A DNA stretch of 35,558 nucleotides. Source: a virus. Positions 15,526 through 23,928 of the stretch are shown in pieces. The position numbers were made by a program, and so were the translations under genes. Position 1 is the first letter of the stretch. The number at the start of each line of letters is the position of its first letter. The stretch is taken from the IMG/VR virus record IMGVR_UViG_3300042557_000981, positions 1-35,558 of that record; one strand, written 5' to 3'. Under the pieces are notes generated by a model. The model was not told the origin of the DNA, did no database searches, and saw nothing but the letters and a program-made list of their open reading frames with translations.

Positions 15526-17714
15526 CTTATGTTCTTAAAGGCATTTCTTTTAGGAGCCATGGATAATCCGCTATGAGAACTTCCAATATGCCTAAATGGA
15601 TTATAATTTAATTTACTAAATTTCTTTGAGTTTTCCAAATTATTATGCTTAACTTCTATGCGCTTAGATAAACCTCTATTTGACTGTTGCACCTTAGCAA
15701 AAGCTATTAATGCACAGAATGCCACCAGCCTATCCACGTTAAGCCCATCTCTGTATGCTTGCATTTCCTTTAGAAGCATTGGGTCAGGGATTCTCTCCAC
15801 CCCATAAATGGTCTTCACTATTGTACCATCAGGCAAGGTTTCATGGTCAAGCTCTTCTTGTAAAAATTCTATGCCATATGATAGAACAGTGCCTTTAAAA
15901 AGTGTGCCCACGTTCTTCCAGCCATACTGCTGAAATACATTTCTGTTTGCACCTATATCTTTTAAGAACAATATCATGTCTTTGGGAACCAGATAACGCT
16001 GCTTCTTCTTAGATATCATGTATTGTATAAAAAGAGCTACGTTATTTTCCACTAAAGTCCAAGCATTATACCATTCTATAAGAAGTTCTAAACGCTCATG
16101 TGTTTTGTTGATGTCATCAAACCTACCACACCAGCTAGCTACAATAGCATCTCTTTCTATAACATTCTTCACCTTACCATCCCCGTCATCTGTTATCACC
16201 TCTACAGGATTCTTGTAAACATATATGGAACAAAGAGAGTCTGATGTTGTGGTCTTACCTTCTCCTACAGGATCTATAGAGGCATAATACATTCCAAAGG
16301 CTGGATCTTTGTGAGGACGTTCGTATATACATATCACCCCCTCTTTATTTTCTGTTTTCTTAGAAAGAGGAAACTCAGAAATAGGAATCTTTCTTGATTC
16401 AGTGGCAATTATCTTTCCTTCAGCATTTCTACTAACATCTAAATATTCTACAGGATAGTTTTTCTCAGATATTCTCTGGAGCTGTTTAGAAACAAGATGA
16501 GGAGGAAACACACTCACCTTTCTTGTAGCAAATGCTTCCTGAATAGTTCGTGGATGCTGGGATATTTCTAGCTGGTAGGCTTCAGGAGAAAGATCTTTCT
16601 TTAGTTTTTCAAATTCTTTGTTTAATGCTTCTAAAGCTTCTTCCACCAAAGAGTTTCCATAGTCGTCTATATAGGGAGGCATGGACCACTGCTCTGGAAT
16701 AAACAGACCAGTGACCCCTATTGTACCATCCCCATCTATAAGATCTGACTCCACCCCATAGAAACCATTTACATCAGGATTAAGAATGTATTCTTTCATG
16801 GGTTCACACTGATCCAGGTCACCCACTGATCCTGCTGCAATAAATTGTCCTGTAATAATATGCCCTGATTTTAGGGCAGGTTTCATAAACCCATAAGTGT
16901 CATCCATCTTTGGAGCAATACCAGCTTCCTCATGAAAGAAATATGTAACTGGTCCACCGACACCGTTTGTAGGATCTTTTTCAAAAGAATAAGAGTTTAT
17001 TGTAGATTTTAAACCTCTGTATGTATCCCTGTTGTTAATCCTCACTTTAATCTGCTGTTGCCATGCCCCCACCTTGTCTGGTTCAGCAGGTCTATACCAT
17101 GCAGTGTGCTCATTAAGGAAATTCTTATATTCATTTAGAAACTTCCAGGATCCTTTCTCGTTAATGTAATCTTTAAGACTTGCGCCTATTTTCAACACAG
17201 CACCCTCTTCAAAATACCACTGGTTAATAAGCTTAGCCATGTGAAAATAAGAAGAAGCTATCTGACGTTTCTTAAGAATAATAACATGCTTATAGTGCAA
17301 CTCTGCTAATATCTCATATAGTGCCATGTGATATTGAGCATCCCTCACCTTGGCAAAGTCAAACCTTTTTTCTTCCTTGTCATATATGGGAAGAAAGTTC
17401 AACCACATGTAATAATCTCTAGAAAGGTACCAAGTGTTGGTATTATTTTTTACAATTATTCCATTTCGACACTTGTTCTTTTGATCATCCCAATATGCAA
17501 TAAAGTCTTTTGTCTTTACAGGAGCTGCACAGTAAAATCTTTGTTTTTGAAACTTCCTTCCCTCAGCATTGAATATCAGTGTACTTTCGTCAAATGCATA
17601 CTCACCAGGTTGTTTGAACAGAGGAACAAGAAAGTCTCTAAACTCCTCACGCGTAGCAAACTCTGTAGTGGTCCATTGATCATTTGAATATGTAGGTACA
17701 CTTATGTAACTCAT
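15522..17714 (-). CDS. terL: Terminase large subunit, 730 aa
   Basis: This is the ATP-driven packaging motor with an endonuclease domain. The ATPase has a degenerate Walker A (HVIILKKRQIASSY, residues 143-156) and a Walker B at 257-263 (TYFFHEE). The RNase H-like nuclease domain shows acidic candidates: D481 in YYASIDPVGEG, E556 in TLVENNVALF, and D661 in LNVDRLVAF. Length fits the long TerL type seen in large Bacteroidota phages. Upstream is a 64-aa gene with a 4-nt overlap, and portal lies downstream. The lysine/arginine in 'KKRQ' with Ser replacing the usual GKT is common in phage terminases. Confidence 0.92.
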   Translation of the reverse strand: MSYISVPTYSNDQWTTTEFATREEFRDFLVPLFKQPGEYAFDESTLIFNAEGRKFQKQRFYCAAPVKTKDFIAYWDDQKNKCRNGIIVKNNTNTWYLSRDYYMWLNFLPIYDKEEKRFDFAKVRDAQYHMALYEILAELHYKHVIILKKRQIASSYFHMAKLINQWYFEEGAVLKIGASLKDYINEKGSWKFLNEYKNFLNEHTAWYRPAEPDKVGAWQQQIKVRINNRDTYRGLKSTINSYSFEKDPTNGVGGPVTYFFHEEAGIAPKMDDTYGFMKPALKSGHIITGQFIAAGSVGDLDQCEPMKEYILNPDVNGFYGVESDLIDGDGTIGVTGLFIPEQWSMPPYIDDYGNSLVEEALEALNKEFEKLKKDLSPEAYQLEISQHPRTIQEAFATRKVSVFPPHLVSKQLQRISEKNYPVEYLDVSRNAEGKIIATESRKIPISEFPLSKKTENKEGVICIYERPHKDPAFGMYYASIDPVGEGKTTTSDSLCSIYVYKNPVEVITDDGDGKVKNVIERDAIVASWCGRFDDINKTHERLELLIEWYNAWTLVENNVALFIQYMISKKKQRYLVPKDMILFLKDIGANRNVFQQYGWKNVGTLFKGTVLSYGIEFLQEELDHETLPDGTIVKTIYGVERIPDPMLLKEMQAYRDGLNVDRLVAFCALIAFAKVQQSNRGLSKRIEVKHNNLENSKKFSKLNYNPFRHIGSSHSGLSMAPKRNAFKNIR

Positions 17715-17905
17715 AACTCTTTGAGTTTGTCAACATCTCCTTTGTGTTTACTTACTAGACTAATAAGAGTTTCAATATTGCTGCTTCTTAATATTTCTGC
17801 AGTGGTATAATCACTCCAATATTCATTATAAAGATCTCTAGGAATTGCTGCCCACTGAGAAGTGTATATGTTATAATGAAACACCCAATTTTGTAAATGC
17901 TCCAT
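17711..17905 (-). CDS. Small conserved hypothetical protein, 64 aa
   Basis: The product (MEHLQNWVFHYNIYTSQWAA, with IPRDLYNEYWSDYT) is aromatic-rich in its first half and ends in a helix (VSKHKGDVDKLKEL). It has no membrane segment or catalytic motif. The stop overlaps the TerL start (ATGA), so the two are translationally coupled. The ATG follows the glycosyltransferase stop by 1 nt. Tyr/Trp-rich peptides of this kind occur near carbohydrate-active proteins, but the role here is unknown. Confidence 0.65.
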   Translation of the reverse strand: MEHLQNWVFHYNIYTSQWAAIPRDLYNEYWSDYTTAEILRSSNIETLISLVSKHKGDVDKLKEL

Positions 17906-17906
17906 G

Positions 17907-19007
17907 TTATTCAGTTAAATAGTCAATCCAAATTTGTTTTGCTCTTCTAGAAAACCTTCTTAAGAATTTTTTATTTTGTTCAGCATTAGCATCTGAATCA
18001 TTATAAATGTTATAAAGAGTGGATGCAATATCTCTAGAGTCTGTTGTATCTGCAAAAGATTTTTTATCAATCCAATCAATTTCAGAAGATGTCACCATTG
18101 GAACACCCTGGCTAATCAAATCTGCTGTAACAAGATTGAATGTTTCAGACAAAGACACTTGCATACCAATGTCCATCTGACGACAAATCTGCAAAAAGGT
18201 TTCTTTATCATACCAGTCATGCTTAACAAGAACATGACCCTTTGATGCAAGAGAGTTAAACAAGCTTTCCAGGTTTCTTAATATAGACTCCCCTCTTTGT
18301 TCCACTCTAGTGACATTGATATGGAAGCGAAGCTTTTTACCAATCTTTTCTGTAAACATCACAGCTGCCATTGCCTGAATAAGATGATTCTTCAAAGGAC
18401 GAATTGCCCCAAAGCAAGCAATATCAATATGTGTTTTATTCTTATTTATATCTTTTTCATTAAAAGTTGTGGGATAGTAGTTAGGAAGATAAAGTACTTT
18501 TTCTCTCATCTTTTTCTGAGAAATATCATCAAAGAGTTGAAAATAAAACTCCATATCTTTCTCCATTCTTCTAGAGTTTACAGCCACATAAACATTGTCA
18601 ATTAACAAATATCTATATAGCCAATTAAAACTCACTCCCTCACTTGCAATAAAAGGAATCTCACTATGCACACGAATAATCCATTCTACAGTGGGATGGA
18701 GAGCTTTAAGAACCTCCAATTTTTCAGGAACCACCCACAGTGCTTCAATAATAACATGTGTGGGTTTGTATAAAGCCACTTCTCTGTCAATGTCATTGTT
18801 ATCTACAACAACAACCAGTTTGCTAGAAAAACCAAATGTTTCATCTAACATTTCTGATACATAGCTTGCAGAATTTAATAATCCTGTTGTAAGGATTTGA
18901 CCACTGCTGTATTCAAGACCAGCAGAATAATCATCAATGTCATTATGCAACTCTCTTTGCTTAAGGATGAAAAGAATTTTTTTCTTTTCAATTTTTTTTC
19001 TACTCAT
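17907..19007 (-). CDS. GT-B-fold glycosyltransferase (GT4-like), 366 aa
   Basis: The protein shows a two-domain GT-B layout. The N-terminal domain carries FILKQRELHND and VIIEALWVVPEKLEVL. The C-terminal domain has FGAIRPLKNHLIQAM (residues 199-213), the typical 'G.....K....' nucleotide-sugar loop, and SLSETFNLVTADLISQGVP (285-303), the EX7-type donor-binding region with E288. Such enzymes transfer sugars from nucleotide donors onto protein, DNA or glycan acceptors. Its place between a terminase-proximal gene and TerL, in a single operon, suggests modification of virion or host surface, though the acceptor is unknown. Confidence 0.75.
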   Translation of the reverse strand: MSRKKIEKKKILFILKQRELHNDIDDYSAGLEYSSGQILTTGLLNSASYVSEMLDETFGFSSKLVVVVDNNDIDREVALYKPTHVIIEALWVVPEKLEVLKALHPTVEWIIRVHSEIPFIASEGVSFNWLYRYLLIDNVYVAVNSRRMEKDMEFYFQLFDDISQKKMREKVLYLPNYYPTTFNEKDINKNKTHIDIACFGAIRPLKNHLIQAMAAVMFTEKIGKKLRFHINVTRVEQRGESILRNLESLFNSLASKGHVLVKHDWYDKETFLQICRQMDIGMQVSLSETFNLVTADLISQGVPMVTSSEIDWIDKKSFADTTDSRDIASTLYNIYNDSDANAEQNKKFLRRFSRRAKQIWIDYLTE

Positions 19008-19027
19008 TTTTTATAAAAGTTTAGGGG

Positions 19028-19540
19028 TTATTGATCGTATGCCAGGTTTTGTCCTCCTCTTACGCTAGACTGTTGTTCATCCTGAAGGTCTTTGTAAACC
19101 CCTTTGAATGATTGTCTTACAGCATCAAATCTCTCTGCTATTCTAAGGATGGCTGTTGCTGATCCATCTCTTCCAGAGGTCACTTGTTCTGTAGCCATGA
19201 ATGTGGCCATGTTGTCCAATGCAATTTTAATTCCTTGATAGGCTCTGTATGTAGGAGTTTCATACATCTTTTTGCACATTGCCAGTGCTTTTACAATTAC
19301 ATCTTCATCCACACTAAAGTCTGCATCTATTTCTTTAAGGATGAGTTCTTCCTTGTCTTGCTCTAAAATATCAAAAAAAGGATTGAGATCTGGGTTGGGA
19401 CAGGTCATGTAAAACAGATAGGAGTATATTTTAAGGTGGTCTTCAGGAAACTCATCCATCACATCCTTAAGAAACTTAAGAGTGTAACAATGTTCTGATG
19501 GTGTCACCTTACCTCCCTGTATATCAAATAGTCTAATCAT
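19028..19540 (-). CDS. Conserved head/packaging module protein, 170 aa
   Basis: I chose the ATG at 19540 because it overlaps the upstream stop as ATGA; an upstream ATG at 19588 would overlap that gene by 52 nt. The product (MIRLFDIQGGKVTPSEHCYT, then LKFLKDVMDEFPEDHLKIYS) is helical, with LNPFFDILEQDKEELILKEI and a disordered C-terminus (QQSSVRGGQNLAYDQ). Its size and place upstream of terminase make it a candidate small terminase subunit or assembly factor, but no DNA-binding motif is visible, so this is only a suggestion. Confidence 0.65.
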   Translation of the reverse strand: MIRLFDIQGGKVTPSEHCYTLKFLKDVMDEFPEDHLKIYSYLFYMTCPNPDLNPFFDILEQDKEELILKEIDADFSVDEDVIVKALAMCKKMYETPTYRAYQGIKIALDNMATFMATEQVTSGRDGSATAILRIAERFDAVRQSFKGVYKDLQDEQQSSVRGGQNLAYDQ

Positions 19541-19836
19541 TTGCTTTCTTTTAAAAAGTCCATGTTCCTCACGGCTCCTTTTGGCCATCTAGATTTTTTA
19601 ACTTTCCAATCTTCTGGAATAGGAGGTGTCAAACTTTCTCCTGTTGTAGGATTACCATACACAATCAAATCATTTTGATCCACTGTACGTATAAGTCCTG
19701 AGTGATATATACGTACAATAAACTGTGGATTTGAAGTGACACTACCTGTAATCATAAACATTACAAGGCACTCCCCCAGCTCTTTGGCATAAGCATCAAA
19801 GGGATTGTGTATTTCATGTACAGTTTGCGTAATCAT
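19537..19836 (-). CDS. Conserved hypothetical protein, 99 aa
   Basis: The product (MITQTVHEIHNPFDAYAKEL) has a compact beta-rich centre (CLVMFMITGSVTSNPQFIVR, IRTVDQNDLIVYG) and a Pro/Lys-rich end (PPIPEDWKVKKSRWPKG). No family is recognised. It sits in the DNA-handling/packaging operon, 4 nt after the 81-aa gene, and its stop overlaps the next start (ATGA). Function unknown. Confidence 0.65.
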   Translation of the reverse strand: MITQTVHEIHNPFDAYAKELGECLVMFMITGSVTSNPQFIVRIYHSGLIRTVDQNDLIVYGNPTTGESLTPPIPEDWKVKKSRWPKGAVRNMDFLKESK

Positions 19837-19840
19837 GCTT

Positions 19841-20086
19841 TTATTTATTATGGGGATTCATAGGCTTGAGGGGAGTGTCATTTCCTCTAGTTTTAACACC
19901 TATCAACTTGTCTTCATACTGTTTACCATACACACTCACCAGTAACACTTCTTTTGCCAACTCATCCCTATGGATGGTGTAGGTTCCCTTTGTAGACTGG
20001 TATTTAAAAACAACCTCATCAGGAAGTGTTCCTTCCTTGTGCTTCTGTATAAGCTCAATGAGGGTGGGTATTTTTTCTTCTGACAT
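19841..20086 (-). CDS. Conserved hypothetical protein, 81 aa
   Basis: The product (MSEEKIPTLIELIQKHKEGT) has an N-terminal helix and then a short beta section (VVFKYQSTKGTYTIHRDELA) with VLLVSVYGKQYEDKLIGVKT. There are no catalytic motifs. The gene starts 1 nt after the nuclease gene ends. The ATG/stop spacing is typical of the operon; the role is unknown. Confidence 0.6.
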   Translation of the reverse strand: MSEEKIPTLIELIQKHKEGTLPDEVVFKYQSTKGTYTIHRDELAKEVLLVSVYGKQYEDKLIGVKTRGNDTPLKPMNPHNK

Positions 20087-20087
20087 C

Positions 20088-20900
20088 TTATTTCTTTTGA
20101 TCTCTCAACCAGTTTACAATATCTATTGCCTCTTTCTTGAGATAGGGGAGATCATAATCCACCACATCTGTTACAATGGGGTCTCCATTTGTGTCAAGGG
20201 CTGTAATGGGGTTGTCAAACTTATCACGCCCCGCCTCTTCAAAAATAATATGGTGGATGCTCAGACTACCAGGCTTAAGTTTTGGATTGTGCTTAAGAAT
20301 AATAAACATATACAAACTAAGCTGTAGGGCATAATGATTAAGATGACAATCATCAAGATGTGCCACAGGAGCACTCATCTTTTGTGTTATTCCTTCCCAA
20401 TTTGTATACCCCTCTGTCTTGATTTCCTTGTTTGTCTTGTAGTCTGTAATGTGCACTTCCCCATTCACCACTTCTACAAGGTCAGACTGTCCACATATGT
20501 TAGCAGACTTCAAATATACCATGTGCTCAGGATAGACACCATCTGTCAACTTTTGATTGGGGGAATGTTTAATTCCATCAATTTCGATGGGTTTAAAAAT
20601 CTTTATCATGCTTCCCCTTCTCTCCATTGTTTCAAATGAACATATATCAGACTCCCTGCAATTGTGATACCATGTACCCAATGTAGTGGCTCTGTTAGCC
20701 TCAGCCTTCCATGCATGTTTGATTTCCTCAGGTGTCATACCATACCACTTACTCTTCCTATTTCTAGAAGACTTCTCTGCTATTTTATCAGCATCAAATG
20801 GTTGCTTAAAATTAGATATTACACTTGTAACACTTGACCAATCTGCCCCATCCTCACTTCTGTATTTGTGATCGTGGGGTGTAAATTTCAATATACTCAT
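20088..20900 (-). CDS. PD-(D/E)XK nuclease, RecB/Cas4-like, 270 aa
   Basis: The core motif is visible: GTWYH (H79), YPEHM (E125), ANICGQSDLVEV with D140, and HITDYKTNKEI with D153 and K155, followed by ALQLSLYMF (Q193...Y197). This set (H, D, D-x-K and Q-xxx-Y) defines RecB/Cas4-type exonucleases. The start at 20900 overlaps the upstream stop as ATGA and is preferred over an earlier in-frame ATG that would lengthen the protein by 19 basic residues. It likely acts in recombination, replication or packaging-related DNA processing. Confidence 0.85.
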   Translation of the reverse strand: MSILKFTPHDHKYRSEDGADWSSVTSVISNFKQPFDADKIAEKSSRNRKSKWYGMTPEEIKHAWKAEANRATTLGTWYHNCRESDICSFETMERRGSMIKIFKPIEIDGIKHSPNQKLTDGVYPEHMVYLKSANICGQSDLVEVVNGEVHITDYKTNKEIKTEGYTNWEGITQKMSAPVAHLDDCHLNHYALQLSLYMFIILKHNPKLKPGSLSIHHIIFEEAGRDKFDNPITALDTNGDPIVTDVVDYDLPYLKKEAIDIVNWLRDQKK

Positions 20901-21226
20901 ATTCCTAATTTTTTGTTTAACATTTCCTCCTCCTCTTCTGTCATTTCTGCCTTCCACTTCTTAAGAGGACAATCAGAACTTAAACTCCTTGTCTTTAGGG
21001 ACAAACTGCACCCACATCCCCCCTTCTTTTCATTACAGCATGGTTGTGTTCCAGGCATTGTACATCCCTCCCCTGTGACATCATACAGCTTGCAGTTTTT
21101 ACAAACAAACATCCTGTATTCTGCTACAGCTTCCACATGCTCTTTCTTAAATATGGAATTAGCAATACCTTCTATAATTTCACTCTTGTGTTTCCAGATC
21201 TTGAAGATGTTGGCTCCCAGATTCAT
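20897..21226 (-). CDS. Cys-rich zinc-binding protein, 109 aa
   Basis: Central residues hold FVCKNCKLYD, EGCTMPGTQPCC and KKGGCGCSLSLKTR followed by SDCPLKKWKAE: about eight or nine cysteines, likely binding one or two zinc ions. The flanks are helical (KIWKHKSEIIEGIANSIF; EEEEEMLNKKLGI). The gene overlaps the HU/IHF-like gene by 47 nt, longer than usual but in a clean alternative frame. It sits between the HU/IHF-like gene and the nuclease, so a DNA-related role is plausible. No catalytic motif. Confidence 0.75.
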   Translation of the reverse strand: MNLGANIFKIWKHKSEIIEGIANSIFKKEHVEAVAEYRMFVCKNCKLYDVTGEGCTMPGTQPCCNEKKGGCGCSLSLKTRSLSSDCPLKKWKAEMTEEEEEMLNKKLGI

Positions 21227-21581
21227 TTTTGTTTTGTTTAATAAGTTCTTTACGTTGGTTTTCTTCTTCCATCATTGTCTTAAGACTCCTTAAGTCAAAA
21301 AGCTTTTCTGCTATCTTAAACCTTTCTGTTATTTTTTGAAGCCCCTTGAGTTTGTTTACATCTTCCCACTTTTCCAGGTGTTCAATCTTCTCATCTATTT
21401 TCCAATGTTTCACTACAAAATCACCAAGGTTGGTGACATGCACACGCTGGTGTTTCAATGAAGAAAGACTCATCCTCACCTCTTGCCAGTAGAACAGCAT
21501 CAAATCCCCCACCAAACTTTCAGAAAGAGACAGCTTCTCAGCCACCTCAGGTATAAAATCCTTAGCTTTCTTTGGCCTCAA
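21180..21581 (-). CDS. HU/IHF-like DNA-binding protein, 133 aa
   Basis: The N-terminal ~65 residues follow the HU/IHF pattern: KAKDFIPEVAEKLSLSESLV, then helix VGDLMLFYWQEVRMSLSS, then LKHQRVHVTNLGDFVVKHWK, equivalent to the 'i.l.gfGtF' strand before the DNA-binding arm. The C-terminal half is a long charged helix (LKGLQKITERFKIAEKLFDL) not found in bacterial HU. Such proteins bend DNA; phage versions are common beside packaging genes, including in crAss-like phages. It overlaps its neighbours on both sides by 20-47 nt. Confidence 0.75.
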   Translation of the reverse strand: MRPKKAKDFIPEVAEKLSLSESLVGDLMLFYWQEVRMSLSSLKHQRVHVTNLGDFVVKHWKIDEKIEHLEKWEDVNKLKGLQKITERFKIAEKLFDLRSLKTMMEEENQRKELIKQNKNESGSQHLQDLETQE

Positions 21582-21933
21582 GAGAAAGTATTTTGAGATT
21601 CAAAAGGATGTTTCCAGAAGATATAATGTTCATCCCAGGATTTATAAATATTTTCTTTTTGTTCTTTCCCTCCTTAACAATAAGACTTTTTTTCTCACAC
21701 TTTGTAATGGAGTTCCTTGCACTCTGACAAGAAGAAAATATTTTTTTATCATACACCTTAGAACAAAAAGATGTAAGCTCTTGCTCACCCTCTAAAGCTA
21801 AATAAGTGAGGCAGTCTAAATCTGCCTCACTTAATTGTATCTTGGAAACATAACAATGCGTAACTATCTGGTACTTAGTGACTTCCCAGGTGTTCATCAC
21901 CGCCTTCTTTTCCACTTGACTTACAACTGCCAT
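21562..21933 (-). CDS. Winged-helix-like DNA-binding candidate, 123 aa
   Basis: Residues ~35-105 look like a winged helix: LSEADLDCLTYLALEGEQEL, then VYDKKIFSSCQSARNSITKC as the recognition helix, then LIVKEGKNKKKIFINPGM as the wing. This matches MarR-like or replication-initiator-type modules, but length and divergence prevent naming a family. It sits with PhoH-, HU- and nuclease-type genes, so it may regulate or bind phage DNA. The start at 21933 leaves 2 nt from the preceding gene. Confidence 0.6.
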   Translation of the reverse strand: MAVVSQVEKKAVMNTWEVTKYQIVTHCYVSKIQLSEADLDCLTYLALEGEQELTSFCSKVYDKKIFSSCQSARNSITKCEKKSLIVKEGKNKKKIFINPGMNIISSGNILLNLKILSLEAKES

Positions 21934-21935
21934 TT

Positions 21936-22289
21936 TTATTTGGAAGTTTTAAGTTTTCTAGAAGGCTTTTCTGCTGCCTCTTCTTTAGGACCAGGAATCA
22001 ACACTTCATCACCCAGCTTTACGCCAGCATCAACAAGCTCAGGATTTGCATCCAAATCTTCTTGTGTAATGGTGTGAGGCACAGTTCCTTGTGGAGGAGT
22101 TTGCTGTTGAGGGTTGGTGATTTGTGCTACAAAAGAAAGAGCCTTGAGCTCTTCTGCTCTGGCAACAGCAAGCTTGGTGTTAAGCTCCTGCAGTTCAAGC
22201 TGCACTTTCTTTACATCAATTTGCTCTTGGAAAAACTGCATGAGTTCTTCTTTAGTGGGAGGCGTTTGCTCATGTACTTGTTCTGACAT
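21936..22289 (-). CDS. Coiled-coil hypothetical protein, 117 aa
   Basis: Three parts are visible: an N-terminal polar lead, a helix VQLELQELNTKLAVARAEEL (residues ~29-48) with a clear heptad pattern, and a Pro/Gln-rich linker (QQQTPPQGTVPHTITQEDLD) before a basic tail (EKPSRKLKTSK). No family is recognised. It probably oligomerises through the coiled coil. The leader before the ATG contains AAACCAAAAACCAATAAT. Confidence 0.6.
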   Translation of the reverse strand: MSEQVHEQTPPTKEELMQFFQEQIDVKKVQLELQELNTKLAVARAEELKALSFVAQITNPQQQTPPQGTVPHTITQEDLDANPELVDAGVKLGDEVLIPGPKEEAAEKPSRKLKTSK

Positions 22290-22305
22290 ATTATTGGTTT
22301 TTGGT

Positions 22306-22608
22306 TTACAAATCTAAAATAGAATCATCACCCTTCTCATTAACATCAACAGTGTTATACTTTATAAACTTCTTAAAGAACTCCTTATAGTTGGTGTCTA
22401 TGATATAACTATCCCCTGTGTTGGTGAGAACAGTGGTGCAGTTATAAGAAATAGAATCTTCATCATCAGAGCTAAGCTTAGCTGCATCCACTATAGACAT
22501 ATGAAACACAAAGGGCATCCACTTACCAACATCCTCTAGCCCTATAAGATCTGCTGTTTTAACATCCATTGCGTGGCACTGTACGTTGCATTCGTGAATT
22601 ATGTTCAT
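22306..22608 (-). CDS. Hypothetical protein, 100 aa
   Basis: The product (MNIIHECNVQCHAMDVKTAD) has an N-terminal Cys/His cluster, a central strand-rich section (ISYNCTTVLTNTGDSYIIDT) and a C-terminal DVNEKGDDSILDL. It could be a small enzyme-like or regulatory fold, but no motif can be named. It stands alone between the PhoH gene and the coiled-coil gene, each side separated by 16-70 nt. Confidence 0.55.
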   Translation of the reverse strand: MNIIHECNVQCHAMDVKTADLIGLEDVGKWMPFVFHMSIVDAAKLSSDDEDSISYNCTTVLTNTGDSYIIDTNYKEFFKKFIKYNTVDVNEKGDDSILDL

Positions 22609-22680
22609 AATATAATATACTAAATAAGTTTAAACTTAACAAATGTATGATATAAATTTTTGGTTAATATAATTAACTTA

Positions 22681-23334
22681 TCAACACTTATCATATTCAT
22701 AGTCCAATATCTTTCCCACCAGGTCAGATCTGTGGTTGTGCTTAAGCTTCACCCACTTAATCTCACTTATCCTCTTAGAAAGCTCTATTATATAGGAGAG
22801 CCCGTTAAAAGCATCCCTAATGTCCTTTTGCTCATTGTCCCCATTAATAATAATTTTACCATCCTTTCCAAGCCTTGTGAGGATGGCTAACATCTCTGCC
22901 TTTGTAAGGTTTTGCGCCTCCTCTACAATAAGCACATCATCTATTGTCTTCCCCCTAATAAACTGTACAGGGAGAGCATTAACCTTCTTACCCGTAATAA
23001 GCTCATCTATCTTCACCTTATCATAGCACTTAAGAAGGTTTTCCTGGAAGGCCTCCAGATAGGGGTCAAACTTCTCACTAAGAGACCCAGGGAGAAACCC
23101 CAGAGAATGTCCCACCTCTACAGCTGCCCTTGTAACTAATATCTGCTCACACTCCTTCTTAAACAAAAAGTCAAGGGCTGTCACTGCTGACACAAGAGAC
23201 TTACCACAACCTGCCCTCCCTGTAATAACCACTATCTGATTCTCCCTAATAATCCTCTTAGCTTCCTTCTGCTCATCATTAAGAGTGATCTTATACTTAA
23301 TCTCATTCTTCCTTTCTCTATTAGACTCTTTCAT
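22681..23334 (-). CDS. phoH: PhoH-like ATPase, 217 aa
   Basis: Walker A is at 39-46 (GRAGCGKS), Walker B with acidic pair at 134-142 (VLIVEEAQN), and the PhoH signature GDNEQKDI at 165-172, ending in a C-terminal region with HNHRSDL. The family has an RNA/DNA-helicase-like P-loop ATPase fold, and PhoH is widespread in phages though its role is unclear. At 217 residues it is a minimal single-domain form. It is the first gene of the minus-strand module, facing the divergent non-coding region, so its promoter probably lies in 23335-23486. Confidence 0.9.
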   Translation of the reverse strand: MKESNRERKNEIKYKITLNDEQKEAKRIIRENQIVVITGRAGCGKSLVSAVTALDFLFKKECEQILVTRAAVEVGHSLGFLPGSLSEKFDPYLEAFQENLLKCYDKVKIDELITGKKVNALPVQFIRGKTIDDVLIVEEAQNLTKAEMLAILTRLGKDGKIIINGDNEQKDIRDAFNGLSYIIELSKRISEIKWVKLKHNHRSDLVGKILDYEYDKC

Positions 23335-23486
23335 ATAATACTATTTTAGTTACAATACAATATACAACTAACCCCCCACACTTCCTAATTTGGAAACTAC
23401 CCCCTAGTATGTTAGAGGGTGTGATGGCCTCCTACCCAACTGCTCCCCTCCTTAAATTTAGCAGCACTAAACCCCTGCTTTATTTT

Positions 23487-23750
23487 ATGAAAGGAATGAT
23501 GACTTTAAAACAATTCTTGGCATTTATCGGTGTAATGGAATTAACGTTTATTAAATTAAACGGCCGTGCTTTTTGTGGTACTCCTGTCGGTACAATATTT
23601 AAAGCAAAGGACTTTGATGAAAAAGGTAAACGATTTGTAACAGTACACCGTGGTGGTAAGGATAAAGCCGGCAATGACTATTCCCATTTGGAAGGTACAT
23701 TATGGCTTGTAAATTCCGCTGCACAAGTGGACGGCACTTACTCCGAGTAA
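23487..23750 (+). CDS. Small conserved hypothetical protein, 87 aa
   Basis: The body reads TFIKLNGRAFCGTPVGTIFK, then AKDFDEKGKRFVTVHRGGKD and HLEGTLWLVNSAAQVDGTYS, a strand-rich profile of a small conserved phage protein. In-frame ATGs occur at 23487, 23496 and 23499; I use 23487, while translation further upstream (from 23409) looks like unstructured sequence and was rejected. Codon use is more GC-rich than neighbours (CCG, CGG, CGT). The stop lies in a hairpin and a strong terminator follows. Confidence 0.6.
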   Translation: MKGMMTLKQFLAFIGVMELTFIKLNGRAFCGTPVGTIFKAKDFDEKGKRFVTVHRGGKDKAGNDYSHLEGTLWLVNSAAQVDGTYSE

Positions 23751-23786
23751 GGCCACACCCGTAAGGGTGTATTGACGGAGTGTACC

Positions 23787-23833
23787 AACAACTTAACTAA
23801 TTGTTATACAAATAGTTAGTTAAGTTGTTTTTT
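23787..23833 (+). terminator. Strong rho-independent terminator
   Basis: AACAACTTAACTAA pairs with TTAGTTAAGTTGTT over 14 bp, followed directly by a run of T. It ends the 87-aa gene's transcript. A small ACACCC-GTAA-GGGTGT hairpin, with an outer ACTCCG/CGGAGT arm overlapping the stop codon, precedes it. Confidence 0.85.
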
Positions 23834-23928
23834 TTCCTTTCATAAATTGGGTTAGGGTAGTGTGAATGTGTGGTAGTAATCCACCTCTCATTCCTTTAAC
23901 TGCTTGATTCTCACTATCTTATAAAAAA

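Noticed and set aside
20901-20957. Upstream ATG of the nuclease gene
   Set aside because: The ATG at 20900 overlaps the prior stop as ATGA and gives a better start to the conserved domain.
23409-23486. Longer N-terminus for the 87-aa gene
   Set aside because: The added residues look unstructured and non-phage-like, and internal ATGs fit better.
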